This document shows, one piece after another, positions 35,417 through 45,000 of a stretch of 64,000 nt of DNA. The translations under genes and the position numbers were made by a program. The notes beneath the pieces were generated by a model. The model was not told the origin of the DNA. It did not search any database and worked only from the letters and a program-made list of their open reading frames with translations. Every line of letters begins with the position of its first letter. The stretch's first letter is position 1. Source of the DNA: Hymenobacter sp. BT730 (GTDB lineage Bacteria; Bacteroidota; Bacteroidia; Cytophagales; Hymenobacteraceae); contig NZ_JAUOFB010000005.1 of assembly GCF_030542105.1 (NCBI RefSeq), positions 62,001 to 126,000 of the forward strand, read 5' to 3'.

Positions 35417-35926
35417 ATGAATCTGCAGCAACAAATGGATTTACAACAGCAATTTGAAGCCGCGGTAACGCGGGTAGATGGGCTTCCCCAGGAGCAGGCC
35501 GGTCCGCATATGACCGAACTCTACGGCTTATATAAACAGGCTACCCAAGGCGACCATGATAACCAACCGGATACAGTTGACGTGGACGAGCACGACAACC
35601 CGGATGGGCCCAAAGGCATGTCGCAGGCACAATGGGATTCCTGGAGCAAATACAAAGGCATGAGCGAGGAGGCAGCTAAGCGGCAATACATTCAGCGGTT
35701 GCTGGAAATAGCCGGCCCGCTGGATCAGGAAGCCGTTCTGCTCACGGGTAGCGGCCAGCCGGCTACTCGCGACCAGGTAACCGACCAAACGGCGAATGAG
35801 CTACCCTCCCCCGGGACAGAAAAAGCTCAACGGGAAGGGCCTGGTATCTCAGCCGGAGGACTGCGCGGTAATCTGAACGCCGGAGCACCCTACGGCGGCG
35901 AAGACGAGCTGAAAACGCAGCAATAA
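35417..35926 (+). CDS. Acyl-CoA-binding-protein-like protein
   Basis: 169-residue cytoplasmic protein. Residues 7-100 match the four-helix ACBP fold: LYGLYKQATQGD holds the conserved Tyr and Lys, QAQWDSWSKYKGMSEEAAKRQYI the Trp-Trp and Lys-Gly-x-Ser block plus the final Tyr. Relative to animal ACBP there is an acidic insert (about 15 residues rich in D, P and N) between helices 2 and 3. The C-terminal 65 residues are low-complexity and probably disordered. ACBP binds medium- and long-chain acyl-CoA esters. Bacterial copies are uncommon. It is divergent from asnB and separated from it by about 125 bases. Confidence 0.85.
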   Translation: MNLQQQMDLQQQFEAAVTRVDGLPQEQAGPHMTELYGLYKQATQGDHDNQPDTVDVDEHDNPDGPKGMSQAQWDSWSKYKGMSEEAAKRQYIQRLLEIAGPLDQEAVLLTGSGQPATRDQVTDQTANELPSPGTEKAQREGPGISAGGLRGNLNAGAPYGGEDELKTQQ

Positions 35927-35995
35927 AGAATTTAGAATTTCCCTTCCAGCAAATAACATAGGTGCAGCATCGGTCGATTTTCGGTTGATCAGCGC

Positions 35996-36403
35996 TTATT
36001 TTTTACCCCATACTTCACGGAACAGCTCATAGCTGCGGATATAATCCGCTTCGTCATAGAGCTCGGAAGCAAACGTGAGTTGGATAGCCGTTTCCGAGTA
36101 CTGCATGGTGTGCCAGCTGTTGGGCGGGATATAGACGCCTTGATGCGGACTGTTGAGACGAAAGCTCAGTAGTTCTCCATCGGGCCGCTCAACAACTACA
36201 ATGATGCGCCCGGACAGCGCCACCAGCACCTGCTCTGTTTTGTAATGTGCGTGGCGACCCCGCACTATGGTTTCTGGGGTATGATAGGTCCAGAAGGTTC
36301 GCTTGGGCACGAAGGGCAGCGTCCGGCCTTCCTCGGCCACGGAAATAAAGCCGATATCGGGTTCCCCCAGTTTCGAAAAATCGATGAGGTGGGGAGCTAG
36401 CAT
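35996..36403 (-). CDS. FdtA/QdtA-like sugar 3,4-ketoisomerase (WxcM-like cupin)
   Basis: 135-residue single cupin of the WxcM-like/FdtA family. The active-site pair H51 and H53 in RGRHAHYKTEQVLVALSG matches the two histidines required for isomerisation of dTDP-4-keto-6-deoxyglucose to the 3-keto form. PPNSWHTMQY gives the second cupin motif. The family supplies the keto-sugar for a 3-aminotransferase such as FdtB, so it may belong with the DegT aminotransferase at 27856. It is 32 nt downstream of glcD. Confidence 0.88.
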   Translation of the reverse strand: MLAPHLIDFSKLGEPDIGFISVAEEGRTLPFVPKRTFWTYHTPETIVRGRHAHYKTEQVLVALSGRIIVVVERPDGELLSFRLNSPHQGVYIPPNSWHTMQYSETAIQLTFASELYDEADYIRSYELFREVWGKK

Positions 36404-36435
36404 GCAGAATGCGAAGGAGAAGGCAGCACAGTTGA

Positions 36436-37848
36436 TTAAAAGATTTTGCCAGGGTTCATAATACCATGCGGATCGAACACCTGCTTGATACCGCGCATCA
36501 GGTTCAGGTTAGCTTCTTTCAGCGCAATACCTATATAGCCCTTCTGCACCAGCCCGATGCCATGCTCCCCGGAGATGGTCCCGCCCAGCTTCACGCAAAG
36601 CTCAAAAATCTCACTGATGGGCTGGCGCAGGCCCACATTCCATTGCTCATCCGTCAGGTTACCACGGATAATGTTCACGTGCAGGTTACCGTCGCCGGCA
36701 TGGCCGTAACACACGCTTTTGAAACCGTAGCGCGCACCTATTTCTTTCACTCCTCTCAGCAGGGTGGGCAGCTCGGCACGGGGTACTACCGTGTCTTCTT
36801 CCTTATAGACCGAGTTGTAGCGCACTGAGTTACCGATGTTGCGGCGGATTTTCCACAGCTCGTCTTTCTGGGTGGCATTGTCGGCCAGCAAGATTTCGCC
36901 TACGTCGTAGCCTTCCAGTACCCCATATACTTGCTCGGCTTCCTTGTAAAGCTGATCCAAATCCTGCCCATCCAGTTCGATTAGCAGGTGGGCCCGAATG
37001 TCCTCAGGCAGCGTCAGGGGAATTTTCAGATAGTCCGAGGACCAGGCAATAGCCTCTCGCTCCATAAACTCCATGCCGGAAGGAATGATACCGGCCCGGA
37101 ACACGGCCGCCACGGCTTCGGCTGCCTGCTCCTCCCGCCGGAAAGGCACCAGCATCAGGATATTATGTTGCGGATACGGCAGCAGGCGGAAAACTACCTT
37201 TGTAATAATCCCCAGTGTACCTTCTGACCCAACCATCAGTTGCGTGAGGTTGTAGCCGGTGGAATTTTTCAGTGTATTGGCGGCTGTCCAGATAATGTCG
37301 CCGGTTGGCAGCACCACTTGCAGGTTTAGGACATAGTCCTTTGTAGTGCCATACTTCACGGCTTTGGGGCCACCACTGCTGTGGGCCAGGTTGCCGCCCA
37401 GGAAACAGCTACCCTTGCTGGCAGGGTCGGGCGGATAAAATAGCCCGACCTCTTTCACCGCATTCTGGAATACCTCATTTACCACCCCTGGCTCTACCGT
37501 TGCCTGCAGGTTGCGCTCATCAATTTCAATGATTTTATTGAGGCGCTCGGTACTGATAACTACGCCTTTATGTATCGGCAATGCACCGCCGCTTAACCCG
37601 GTGCCGGCACCGCGTGGCGTAATGGGCAGGTAGTTTTCGTGGCACAGCCGCACAATCTGGCTTATCTCTTCGGCGTTAGCGGGCCGAAGTACTACCCCAG
37701 GCTCAAAATGCAGGTCTTCTGTATGGTCCCGGCCATAGTCGGCATACACGTCGGCTTCCACCCGCTGGGCCGTGAGAACATGCGTCTTTCCTACGATGCG
37801 TTCAAAGGCCTCAAGTAGTGCCGGGGTGATGATTTGAAACTCAGACAT
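36436..37848 (-). CDS. FAD-linked oxidase, glycolate oxidase GlcD-like
   Basis: 470-residue flavoprotein of the D-2-hydroxyacid dehydrogenase/GlcD family. The FAD-binding PCMH domain (1-240) has ITPRGAGTGLSGGALP and GSCFLGGNLAHSSGGPKAVKYG; the FAD-oxidase C domain ends with CYGHAGDGNLHVNI and SGEHGIGLVQKGYI, which line the active site. It oxidises D-lactate or glycolate to a keto acid, passing electrons to a quinone or Fe-S partner. GlcE and GlcF genes are not seen next to it, so a stand-alone D-lactate dehydrogenase is equally possible. Confidence 0.93.
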   Translation of the reverse strand: MSEFQIITPALLEAFERIVGKTHVLTAQRVEADVYADYGRDHTEDLHFEPGVVLRPANAEEISQIVRLCHENYLPITPRGAGTGLSGGALPIHKGVVISTERLNKIIEIDERNLQATVEPGVVNEVFQNAVKEVGLFYPPDPASKGSCFLGGNLAHSSGGPKAVKYGTTKDYVLNLQVVLPTGDIIWTAANTLKNSTGYNLTQLMVGSEGTLGIITKVVFRLLPYPQHNILMLVPFRREEQAAEAVAAVFRAGIIPSGMEFMEREAIAWSSDYLKIPLTLPEDIRAHLLIELDGQDLDQLYKEAEQVYGVLEGYDVGEILLADNATQKDELWKIRRNIGNSVRYNSVYKEEDTVVPRAELPTLLRGVKEIGARYGFKSVCYGHAGDGNLHVNIIRGNLTDEQWNVGLRQPISEIFELCVKLGGTISGEHGIGLVQKGYIGIALKEANLNLMRGIKQVFDPHGIMNPGKIF

Positions 37849-37872
37849 TTTCTGCTTGATGAGGAACTCGCT

Positions 37873-37880
37873 TATCTTTG
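37873..37880 (+). promoter_or_regulatory. -7 box TATCTTTG at the NlpC/P60 gene
   Basis: TATCTTTG fits TAnnTTTG. It ends 5 nt before the ATG at 37886, so a transcript from it would be nearly leaderless. No well-placed -33 TTG is seen, and the position makes a start codon at 37856 unlikely. Confidence 0.35.
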
Positions 37881-37885
37881 CCCCG

Positions 37886-38548
37886 ATGAGGCATTACTCT
37901 GCTAAGGTACAGGTTTCGGCGTTCCGGGTTCATTGGTTTTACTATACAGTGCTGGCATTAGTGCTGTTTCTGACGGGCTGCAACAGCACCCGAAAAGTGA
38001 ATTACCGCAACGGCCGCTATGTATCAGCCCGCGAAATGGCGCGCATCAAAGCAGAGGAGCGCCGGCGGGGCGGGGCCCGCAAGACCAAAACTGTACGTAA
38101 TGCGCCGGCCGGGCGCAGCAAAGTAGTAGCCAAGCGCAAAGGGCCTACGGGCCCTACCAGCCGGGATATTACCACCGTTATCGAAACGGCCCGCTCCTAC
38201 CAGGGCACACCATATAAGTATGGCGGCACCACCCGCATGGGGATGGACTGTTCCGGGCTACTCTGTGCTTCTTTTAATGCTATTCAGGTACCCATTCCGC
38301 GCTCCTCAAATGAGCAGGCTCTGTGGGGCACGCCCGTTCGCCCGCAGGAACTGCAGGCCGGCGACCTGATTTTTTTTGGAGCATCGCCTGGCAGTAGTAC
38401 TATTACTCATGTGGGTTTGGTAACGGAGGTATCGGCTGAGGGAGTGCAATTTATCCATTCCTCGACCTCCTTAGGCGTAGTGGAAAATAGCTTAGAATCC
38501 GACTATTATCTCAGTCGTTTTATTCGAGCGGTACGTCCAAAAATCTAA
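37886..38548 (+). CDS. NlpC/P60 (C40) family lipoprotein peptidase
   Basis: 220-residue cell-wall hydrolase-like lipoprotein. A signal peptide ends in the lipobox LTGC with acylation at C32. A basic, disordered linker (RRRGGARKTKTV) follows, then the C40 domain with Cys122 in MDCSGLL, His175 in ITHVGLV and a third polar residue H191. It cleaves D-gamma-Glu-diamino-acid bonds in peptidoglycan stem peptides. In-frame ATGs at 37856 and 37859 would extend the signal; the ATG at 37886 is chosen because of the -7 box just before it. It is divergent from the oxidase. Confidence 0.9.
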   Translation: MRHYSAKVQVSAFRVHWFYYTVLALVLFLTGCNSTRKVNYRNGRYVSAREMARIKAEERRRGGARKTKTVRNAPAGRSKVVAKRKGPTGPTSRDITTVIETARSYQGTPYKYGGTTRMGMDCSGLLCASFNAIQVPIPRSSNEQALWGTPVRPQELQAGDLIFFGASPGSSTITHVGLVTEVSAEGVQFIHSSTSLGVVENSLESDYYLSRFIRAVRPKI

Positions 38549-38641
38549 TTGTTAGGCGTACCTTTGCGGCGAAATCGTGGTATGGGCGCAGCTGGGGCAT
38601 ATTGTTAATATTTCGATAATATCTCCCCCGGCTGAGCTCCG

Positions 38642-38649
38642 TACTTTTG
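38642..38649 (+). promoter_or_regulatory. -7 box TACTTTTG upstream of TonB-dependent receptor 1
   Basis: TACTTTTG fits TAnnTTTG and ends 45 nt before the ATG at 38695. The -33 is not recognisable at 18-21 nt. Confidence 0.4.
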
Positions 38650-38694
38650 CATCCGTTTTCAAGGCATCCTCATTTTTCACCAATTACCCTTTTT

Positions 38695-41600
38695 ATGAAG
38701 AATTTAGGTTTACGCCACCTCTTCCTACTGCTGCTGATGGTACTATCGGCGCAGATGGGTTGGAGCCAGGGCACGACCACCGCAGCCATGAACGGTATTA
38801 TTACCGACAAGGCTGGAGCAGGCTTGCCTGGGGCAACGGTAATAGCCGTTCATACCCCTACCAACACACAATATGTGGCCCCCACCAACGCTGAGGGTCG
38901 CTTCAACATCCAGAACATGCGTGTGGGTGGCCCTTACACCGTACGGGTAACCTTCATTGGCTACAAAGAAGCGGTACGTGAAGGTCTTTCGCTGGCCCTG
39001 GGTCAGAACCAGCGTTTGGACATCAACCTGAGCGAAGAAACCACTCAGTTGAGTGGCGTAACCATTACTGGTCAGCAGGACCTGGTTATCAATTCTGGCC
39101 GCACGGGTGCTTCTACCAGCGTACAGCGCGAGCAAATCCAGCGCCTGCCTACCCTGAACCGTTCCCTCCAGGACTTTACCCGTCTGACGCCTCAGGCTTC
39201 CGGCAACTCGATTGGCGGCAGCAACAACCGCTTTAACAACATCACCATTGATGGTGCGGTAAACAACGACGTATTTGGTCTGGCTGGCAGCGGTACTCCC
39301 GGTGGCCAGGCAGGCACGCAGCCTATCTCGCTGGATGCTATTGACCAGATTCAGGTAAACGTAGCTCCTTACGACGTTAAGCTGGGCAACTTCACCGGCG
39401 GTGGCATTAACGCCGTAACCCGTTCCGGCACCAACGACCTGTCTGCTTCTATCTATGGTTTCTACCGTGATGAGAACACCACGGGTAAAAGCATTTCGGA
39501 GCCCCGCACGAAAGCAGCGGACTTCTCGAACTACCAGACCGGTGTTCGGATTGGTGGTCCCATCATCAAAGACAAACTGTTCTTCTTCGCCAACGGTGAA
39601 ATTTCCCGTCGTCGTGAGCCCCTGCTGTTCCTGCCCGGCACCTCAGAGTCGCGCTTCCGCATGGGTGAGCTGGATACCCTGGCTCTGCGCACCCGCGAAA
39701 AATACGGTTACGATATCGGTAACTACGGCGCCTATACCCGCCGCACCGACAGCGACAAGATCTTTGCTCGTCTGGACTGGAACATCAACAGCAACAACCA
39801 GCTGACCCTGCGTCACAACTTCGTACAGGCTTTCGACGACAACTTGTCGCGCAGCTCGAACAGCATTCGACTGGGCAACAATGCTTACGTGTTCAATAAC
39901 GTAACCAACAGCACAGTACTGGAGCTGAACAGCAAGTTCGGCGAGATTGGCAACAACCTCATCCTGAGCTACGGCCGTATCCGTGACAACCGTGATGTAG
40001 CCGGCAGCATCTTCCCGCAGGCTCAGATCAGCGACAAAGGTCGTACGCTGTTTGTTGGTAGCGAGCGTAGCTCGGTAGCCAACGAGCTGGACCAGGACAT
40101 CATCGAACTGACGGACAACGTGACCAAGACGTTTGGCAAGCACAACTTCACGCTGGGCACGCACAACGAAATCTTCAAGTTCCGGAACCTGTTCATCAAC
40201 AACCTGAACGGTCGTTACGATTTCAGCTCGATTAACAACTTTGTAAACGGCGCTCCTAGCCGCGTACGGGCTACCTACTCGCTGGACCCCAACAACCCGT
40301 TGCCAGACGCTGGTTTCACTGCGGCACAGCTGGGCTTCTATGTTCAGGACGAATACAATGTATTGGACAACCTGCGCCTCACGGCTGGTGTGCGCCTGGA
40401 TGTACCCGTATTTGCTGATCAGCCCGCGAACAATCCGCTGGTGGAGAAGACTTTCGGCTCGGATATCAGCACGTCCAACACACCAAATGGTGAGCTCCTG
40501 TGGGCCCCCCGCCTGGGCTTTAACTGGGACGTGAATAATGATTCCAAAGTACAGGTACGTGGTGGTACGGGTGTATTCACCGGCCGGGTTCCATACGTTT
40601 GGATTTCCAACGGCTTCACTAATAACGGCCTGACGCTGGGCACCATTGACCTGCGCAGCACTACCGCTGCTCCGTTGGCGTTTGAGCCAGACTACACCAA
40701 ACTGAGCAGCACGTATGCTAGCGGCGCGGTGAAAACCACTGAAATCAACGTTATCGGCAAAGATTTCAAGATTCCTCAGGTATGGCGCTCTAACCTGGCT
40801 GCTGACTTCAAGCTGCCCGGCGACGTAACCTTCACCCTGGAAGGCATCTACTCCAAGACGCTGAACGATATCTACTATAAGGATATCAACCTGAAGGCCC
40901 CCGTTGGCCGTCTGGCCGGCGCAGATAACCGCCCGGTGTATGCTGCCAGCACCAATGACCGCCGGGTAAACCAGGCATTCACTAACGTACTGCTGCTGGA
41001 CAACACCAGCAAGGGCTACCGTTACAACCTGACGGCGCAGGCGCAGAAGGCATTTGCAGGTGGTTTGAACACGTCGTTGGCTTACACCTATGGCGAGTCG
41101 AAAGACATCAACAGCGGCACGAGCAGCACGGCGCTTTCTAACTGGGAGTTCAACCAGATTAATGATGACCCGAACAACCCGGCGCTGTCGTACTCCACGT
41201 TTGATCTGCGTCACCGGATTTTGGGCACAGGTGGATACACCTTCAGCTACGCCGGTGATAAAATGTCCACTACCCTTTCGGTAGTATACGAAGGCCAGTC
41301 TGGCCGTCCGTTCACGTACCTATACGGCCAGTTGGGACGGGATTTGAACAACGATGGTGCTTTCTCCAACGACCTGTTCTACATCCCCCGCAACGAGAGT
41401 GAAATTTCGTTGGTAGCCCCTACGGGCGACAACCGCACTCCTAGCCAGATCTGGGCTGACCTGGATTACTTCATCAGCCAGGATGACTACCTAAGCAAGC
41501 ACCGGGGTGAATACGCGGAGCGCAATGCCGCCCGTACCCCCTGGACCCACCAGTTTGACTTCCGTATTGCCCAGAATTTCAACTTCTTGGCCGGCGGCAA

Positions 41601-41850
41601 GAAAAACTCGCTGGAGCTTTCGTTAGATATCATTAACGCCGGCAACCTGCTCAATAAAGACTGGGGCCGTCAGTACTTCGTTACCAACAACGCTTACGAA
41701 CTGCTGAAAGTGGAGAGTGTAGATGCATCGGGACGTCCTTCTTTCTCGTTCCCCAATGCCTTCTCGCCCACCACAGGCAAAGCCTATGATGTGAGCAGCT
41801 TTACCTCACGTTGGCAGGGGCAATTTGGTGTACGGTATAGCTTCAACTAA
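38695..41850 (+). CDS. TonB-dependent receptor, Oar-like, with carboxypeptidase-regulatory-like domain (1)
   Basis: 1051-residue outer-membrane beta-barrel. A signal peptide (LFLLLLMVLSAQMGWSQ) is followed by a CarboxypepD_reg-like domain (about 27-115, with AGLPGATVIAVHTP and GRFNIQNMRVGGPYTV), a plug domain (about 125-240) and a barrel ending in a Phe-rich strand (QFGVRYSFN). It belongs to the Oar-like group rather than SusC, with no SusD gene next to it. The barrel imports or binds an unknown ligand with TonB/ExbBD energy. It is a tandem paralogue of the next gene; the ATG at 38695 is chosen over a start at 38647 for the signal peptide. Confidence 0.94.
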   Translation: MKNLGLRHLFLLLLMVLSAQMGWSQGTTTAAMNGIITDKAGAGLPGATVIAVHTPTNTQYVAPTNAEGRFNIQNMRVGGPYTVRVTFIGYKEAVREGLSLALGQNQRLDINLSEETTQLSGVTITGQQDLVINSGRTGASTSVQREQIQRLPTLNRSLQDFTRLTPQASGNSIGGSNNRFNNITIDGAVNNDVFGLAGSGTPGGQAGTQPISLDAIDQIQVNVAPYDVKLGNFTGGGINAVTRSGTNDLSASIYGFYRDENTTGKSISEPRTKAADFSNYQTGVRIGGPIIKDKLFFFANGEISRRREPLLFLPGTSESRFRMGELDTLALRTREKYGYDIGNYGAYTRRTDSDKIFARLDWNINSNNQLTLRHNFVQAFDDNLSRSSNSIRLGNNAYVFNNVTNSTVLELNSKFGEIGNNLILSYGRIRDNRDVAGSIFPQAQISDKGRTLFVGSERSSVANELDQDIIELTDNVTKTFGKHNFTLGTHNEIFKFRNLFINNLNGRYDFSSINNFVNGAPSRVRATYSLDPNNPLPDAGFTAAQLGFYVQDEYNVLDNLRLTAGVRLDVPVFADQPANNPLVEKTFGSDISTSNTPNGELLWAPRLGFNWDVNNDSKVQVRGGTGVFTGRVPYVWISNGFTNNGLTLGTIDLRSTTAAPLAFEPDYTKLSSTYASGAVKTTEINVIGKDFKIPQVWRSNLAADFKLPGDVTFTLEGIYSKTLNDIYYKDINLKAPVGRLAGADNRPVYAASTNDRRVNQAFTNVLLLDNTSKGYRYNLTAQAQKAFAGGLNTSLAYTYGESKDINSGTSSTALSNWEFNQINDDPNNPALSYSTFDLRHRILGTGGYTFSYAGDKMSTTLSVVYEGQSGRPFTYLYGQLGRDLNNDGAFSNDLFYIPRNESEISLVAPTGDNRTPSQIWADLDYFISQDDYLSKHRGEYAERNAARTPWTHQFDFRIAQNFNFLAGGKKNSLELSLDIINAGNLLNKDWGRQYFVTNNAYELLKVESVDASGRPSFSFPNAFSPTTGKAYDVSSFTSRWQGQFGVRYSFN

Positions 41851-41870
41851 CCGCCTCACCGCACAGAATG

Positions 41871-41906
41871 AAAAGGGCAGAGAATAATCTCTGCCCTTTT
41901 TTTGTA
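41871..41906 (+). terminator. Rho-independent terminator of TonB-dependent receptor 1
   Basis: AAAGGGCAGAGA at 41872-41883 pairs perfectly with 41888-41899 over a 4-nt loop and is followed by a T run, 20 nt past the stop. Confidence 0.92.
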
Positions 41907-42064
41907 CTATTTTTATCTATAATCCAAAAATGTGATTTTACCCGGATAGATAAAAACCCGCTTTAAATCCATCTGAGCAAGTATTTGGCAAAAGCGGAGG
42001 CCGGCCTTACAATATGATTTTCTTTTATTAACCTCTTCATAGCGTGAGACTTCGATAAGCCTGC

Positions 42065-42072
42065 TACTTTTG
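42065..42072 (+). promoter_or_regulatory. -7 box TACTTTTG upstream of TonB-dependent receptor 2
   Basis: TACTTTTG fits TAnnTTTG and ends 25 nt before the ATG at 42098. The same octamer precedes receptor 1 and the tRNA gene. The upstream 190 bases are AT-rich and hold no other motif I recognise. Confidence 0.45.
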
Positions 42073-42097
42073 TACCGTTTTTCACTTAAACCGTCAT

Positions 42098-45000
42098 ATG
42101 AAAACACTTCTTCTCCGTCTGAGTATACTGATGTTGCTCGCGGTGGCTTTTAGTAACACTGGCTGGGCTCAAGGCACAACCACAGCAGCCATGAACGGTA
42201 CTATTACCGACAAGGCTGGCGCCGGGCTTCCTGGGGCAACGGTTATTGCCATCCACACGCCCACCAACACGCAGTATGTAGCCCCGACCAACTCGGAAGG
42301 CCGCTTCAACATCCAAAACATGCGCGTAGGTGGCCCGTACACCGTACGGGTAACCTTTATTGGCTACAAGGATGCGACTCGTGAAGGCTTATCTCTGTCG
42401 CTGGGCCAGAACCAGCGCTTAGACATCAACCTGAGCGAGGCTACCACGGAGCTGGGCAACGTGACCGTAACCGGTCAGCAGAACCCAGTTATCAATTCTG
42501 ACCGCACGGGTGCTGCTACCACGGTAGCCCGCGAGCAGATTGAGCGTCTGCCTACGATTAACCGCTCTTTGAGCGACTACACCCGTCTCACGCCGCAATC
42601 AAACGGCAACAGCTTCGGTGGCCGTAGCAGCAGCTTTAACAACGTGACCATTGACGGCGCTATTTTTAACAACGCCTTTGGTCTGCAGTCTACAGTAGGT
42701 AGCCAGGCAGGTGCTCAGCCTATCTCGCTGGATGCTATTGACCAGATTCAGGTAAGCATTGCTCCCTTCGACGTACGTCAGGGCTCGTTCACCGGCGCCG
42801 GCATTAACGTAGTAACCCGTTCCGGCACCAACAAATTTACTGGCTCGCTGTACGGTTTCTACCGCGACCAGGCCCTGGTAGGCCGCAAAGTAGGCGACTT
42901 TGAGCAGGACTACCCCAAGTTCCGCCTGCACAACGAAGGCTTCCGTTTTGGCGGCCCTATCATCAAGGACAAAGTATTCTTCTTCGTAAACGCCGAGCGT
43001 GAACGTCGTAACGACCCGCCGACGGGCAACTTCACGGCTAACCGCTCTGATACGCCTCCGGCAGTGGGCTCCCAGACCTCGCAGGCATCGGCCCGTGACC
43101 TGGAAACCCTGCGCACGTTCCTGCAGGATAAGTATGGCTTCAGCGCTGGTGACTTTGAAAACTACCAGCTCCGCTCCAACAGCGACAAGGCTACCGTGAA
43201 GCTGGACTGGAACATTACCCAGAACCACCGCTTCAACATCAAGTACAACTGGTTGCAGTCGTATGCTGATATCCCTCCGAGCACCTCGGGCGCTATCAAC
43301 AACCAACGCTCCCAGTCGCAGTTTGGTCTGCCCTTCTCGTCTTCTTACTACACCATCAATAACAACCTGAACTCGTTCATTGCTGAATTGAACAGCACCT
43401 TGGGTGGTGGTAAGTACTCGAACAATCTGACGGCTGGCTTCACGGCTTTCCGCGACTTCCGCGAAAGCAGCGGCGGTATTTTCCCGCTGGTTGACATTGG
43501 TACCCAGGTGGGCCGTAGCACCGGCGCCGGTCTGAATGGTATTACAGCCTCAAACTCCCTGACGACGTTCGGTTACGAGCCCTTCTCGGCTAACAACATC
43601 CTGAACTCGGATGTAGCGCAGATTGGTGACAACTTCACGGCTTACCTGGGCAAGCACAACGTAACGGTGGGTACTTATAATGAGTACTACAAGTTCAAAA
43701 ACGGTTTTGCTCCGAACTACTACGGTAACTACTCCTACAACTCGCTGGAGGATTTCTACGCTTCGGCCGGATATAACTACGACCGTAGCACAGGTGCTTA
43801 CACGCCGTTGGCAGCTGGCGAAACCCGTCCGGGTCCGGCCCGCTACAACCTGCAGTACTCGGCTCTGCCCGGCGGCTTCCCCTTCGCGGAAATCACCGCT
43901 GCTCAGCTCGGCCTGTATGCCCAGGACGAATGGTCGCCGCTTAATAACCTGAAAGTAACGTATGGCCTGCGCGCCGACTTACCTTTCCTGACCTCTGACC
44001 TGCAGCAGAATACCAATGTTGCTGCCCTAACCTTCCGTGATGGTGTAAAAATCAACACGGGTGAAGTACCTGAGAAGCGCGTGCTGCTTTCACCCCGCGT
44101 TGGTTTCAACTGGGACGTAAACGGCGACAGCAAAACGCAGCTGCGCGGTGGTACGGGTATTTTCACCGGCCGCGTTCCGTTTGTATGGCTGTCTAACCAG
44201 GCCAGCAACAATGGTGTGCAGTTTGGCTCGTTCAGCACTGCTGGCTCGGTACCTACTACTTCGTCTAACGGTACGGTTAACCCCAACGCTTCGATCTATC
44301 CTTTTGACCCGAGTGTCACTGCGTATGTTCCGAAGAATGCCTCGGCCAACACGGCCTATAACCTGGCTGTAACGGATAAGGATTTCAAATTCCCACAGGT
44401 ATGGCGCACCAACATGGCCGTTGACCAGGAGCTGCCCGGTGGCATCATCGGTACGCTGGAAGCGTTCTACACCCGCGACCTGAACGCTGTATACCATCAG
44501 AACGTGAACCTGCCCGGCAGCGAGAGTGCTCCTTTCGCTCGTGCGAACGGTGCTGACAATCGTCCGATCTTCTACACTTTTGGTGCACCCCTGACTGGCG
44601 CTAATGCCGGACTCGTGTCTACTACCCGGAATTACCAGATTTACGGTTCAGTTCCAAGCAGCCAAGGTGGTAACACGGCTGCCCGCCCGAACATCAGTGA
44701 TGCCATCGTAATGAAGAACACCAACAAGGGTTATTCATACGCTGTTACGGCCCAGTTGCAGAAAGCCTTCACCAGCGGTCTGTTCCTGAGCGCGGCTTAC
44801 ACTTACTCGGACGCTCGCTCGGTAAACGATGGTGGCTCTATTGCCCAGTCTATCTGGCGTGACCGTTCCGTCTCCGGTGACCCGAACGCCGAAGCACTGA
44901 GCTACTCGCAGTTCCTGCAGCAGCACCGCGTAATTGGTTCGATGTCGTATCGTAAGGAGTACCTGGGCCACCTGGGCACTACGCTCTCCATGTTCTTCGA

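Noticed and set aside
39643-41214. 523-codon open frame antisense to TonB-dependent receptor 1
   Set aside because: It lies wholly inside a strongly supported receptor and shows the V/Q/R-rich composition typical of reverse-frame artefacts.
41913-42107. 64-codon frame on the minus strand upstream of receptor 2
   Set aside because: Overlaps the promoter and start of receptor 2, AT-rich, no family resemblance or start-site evidence.
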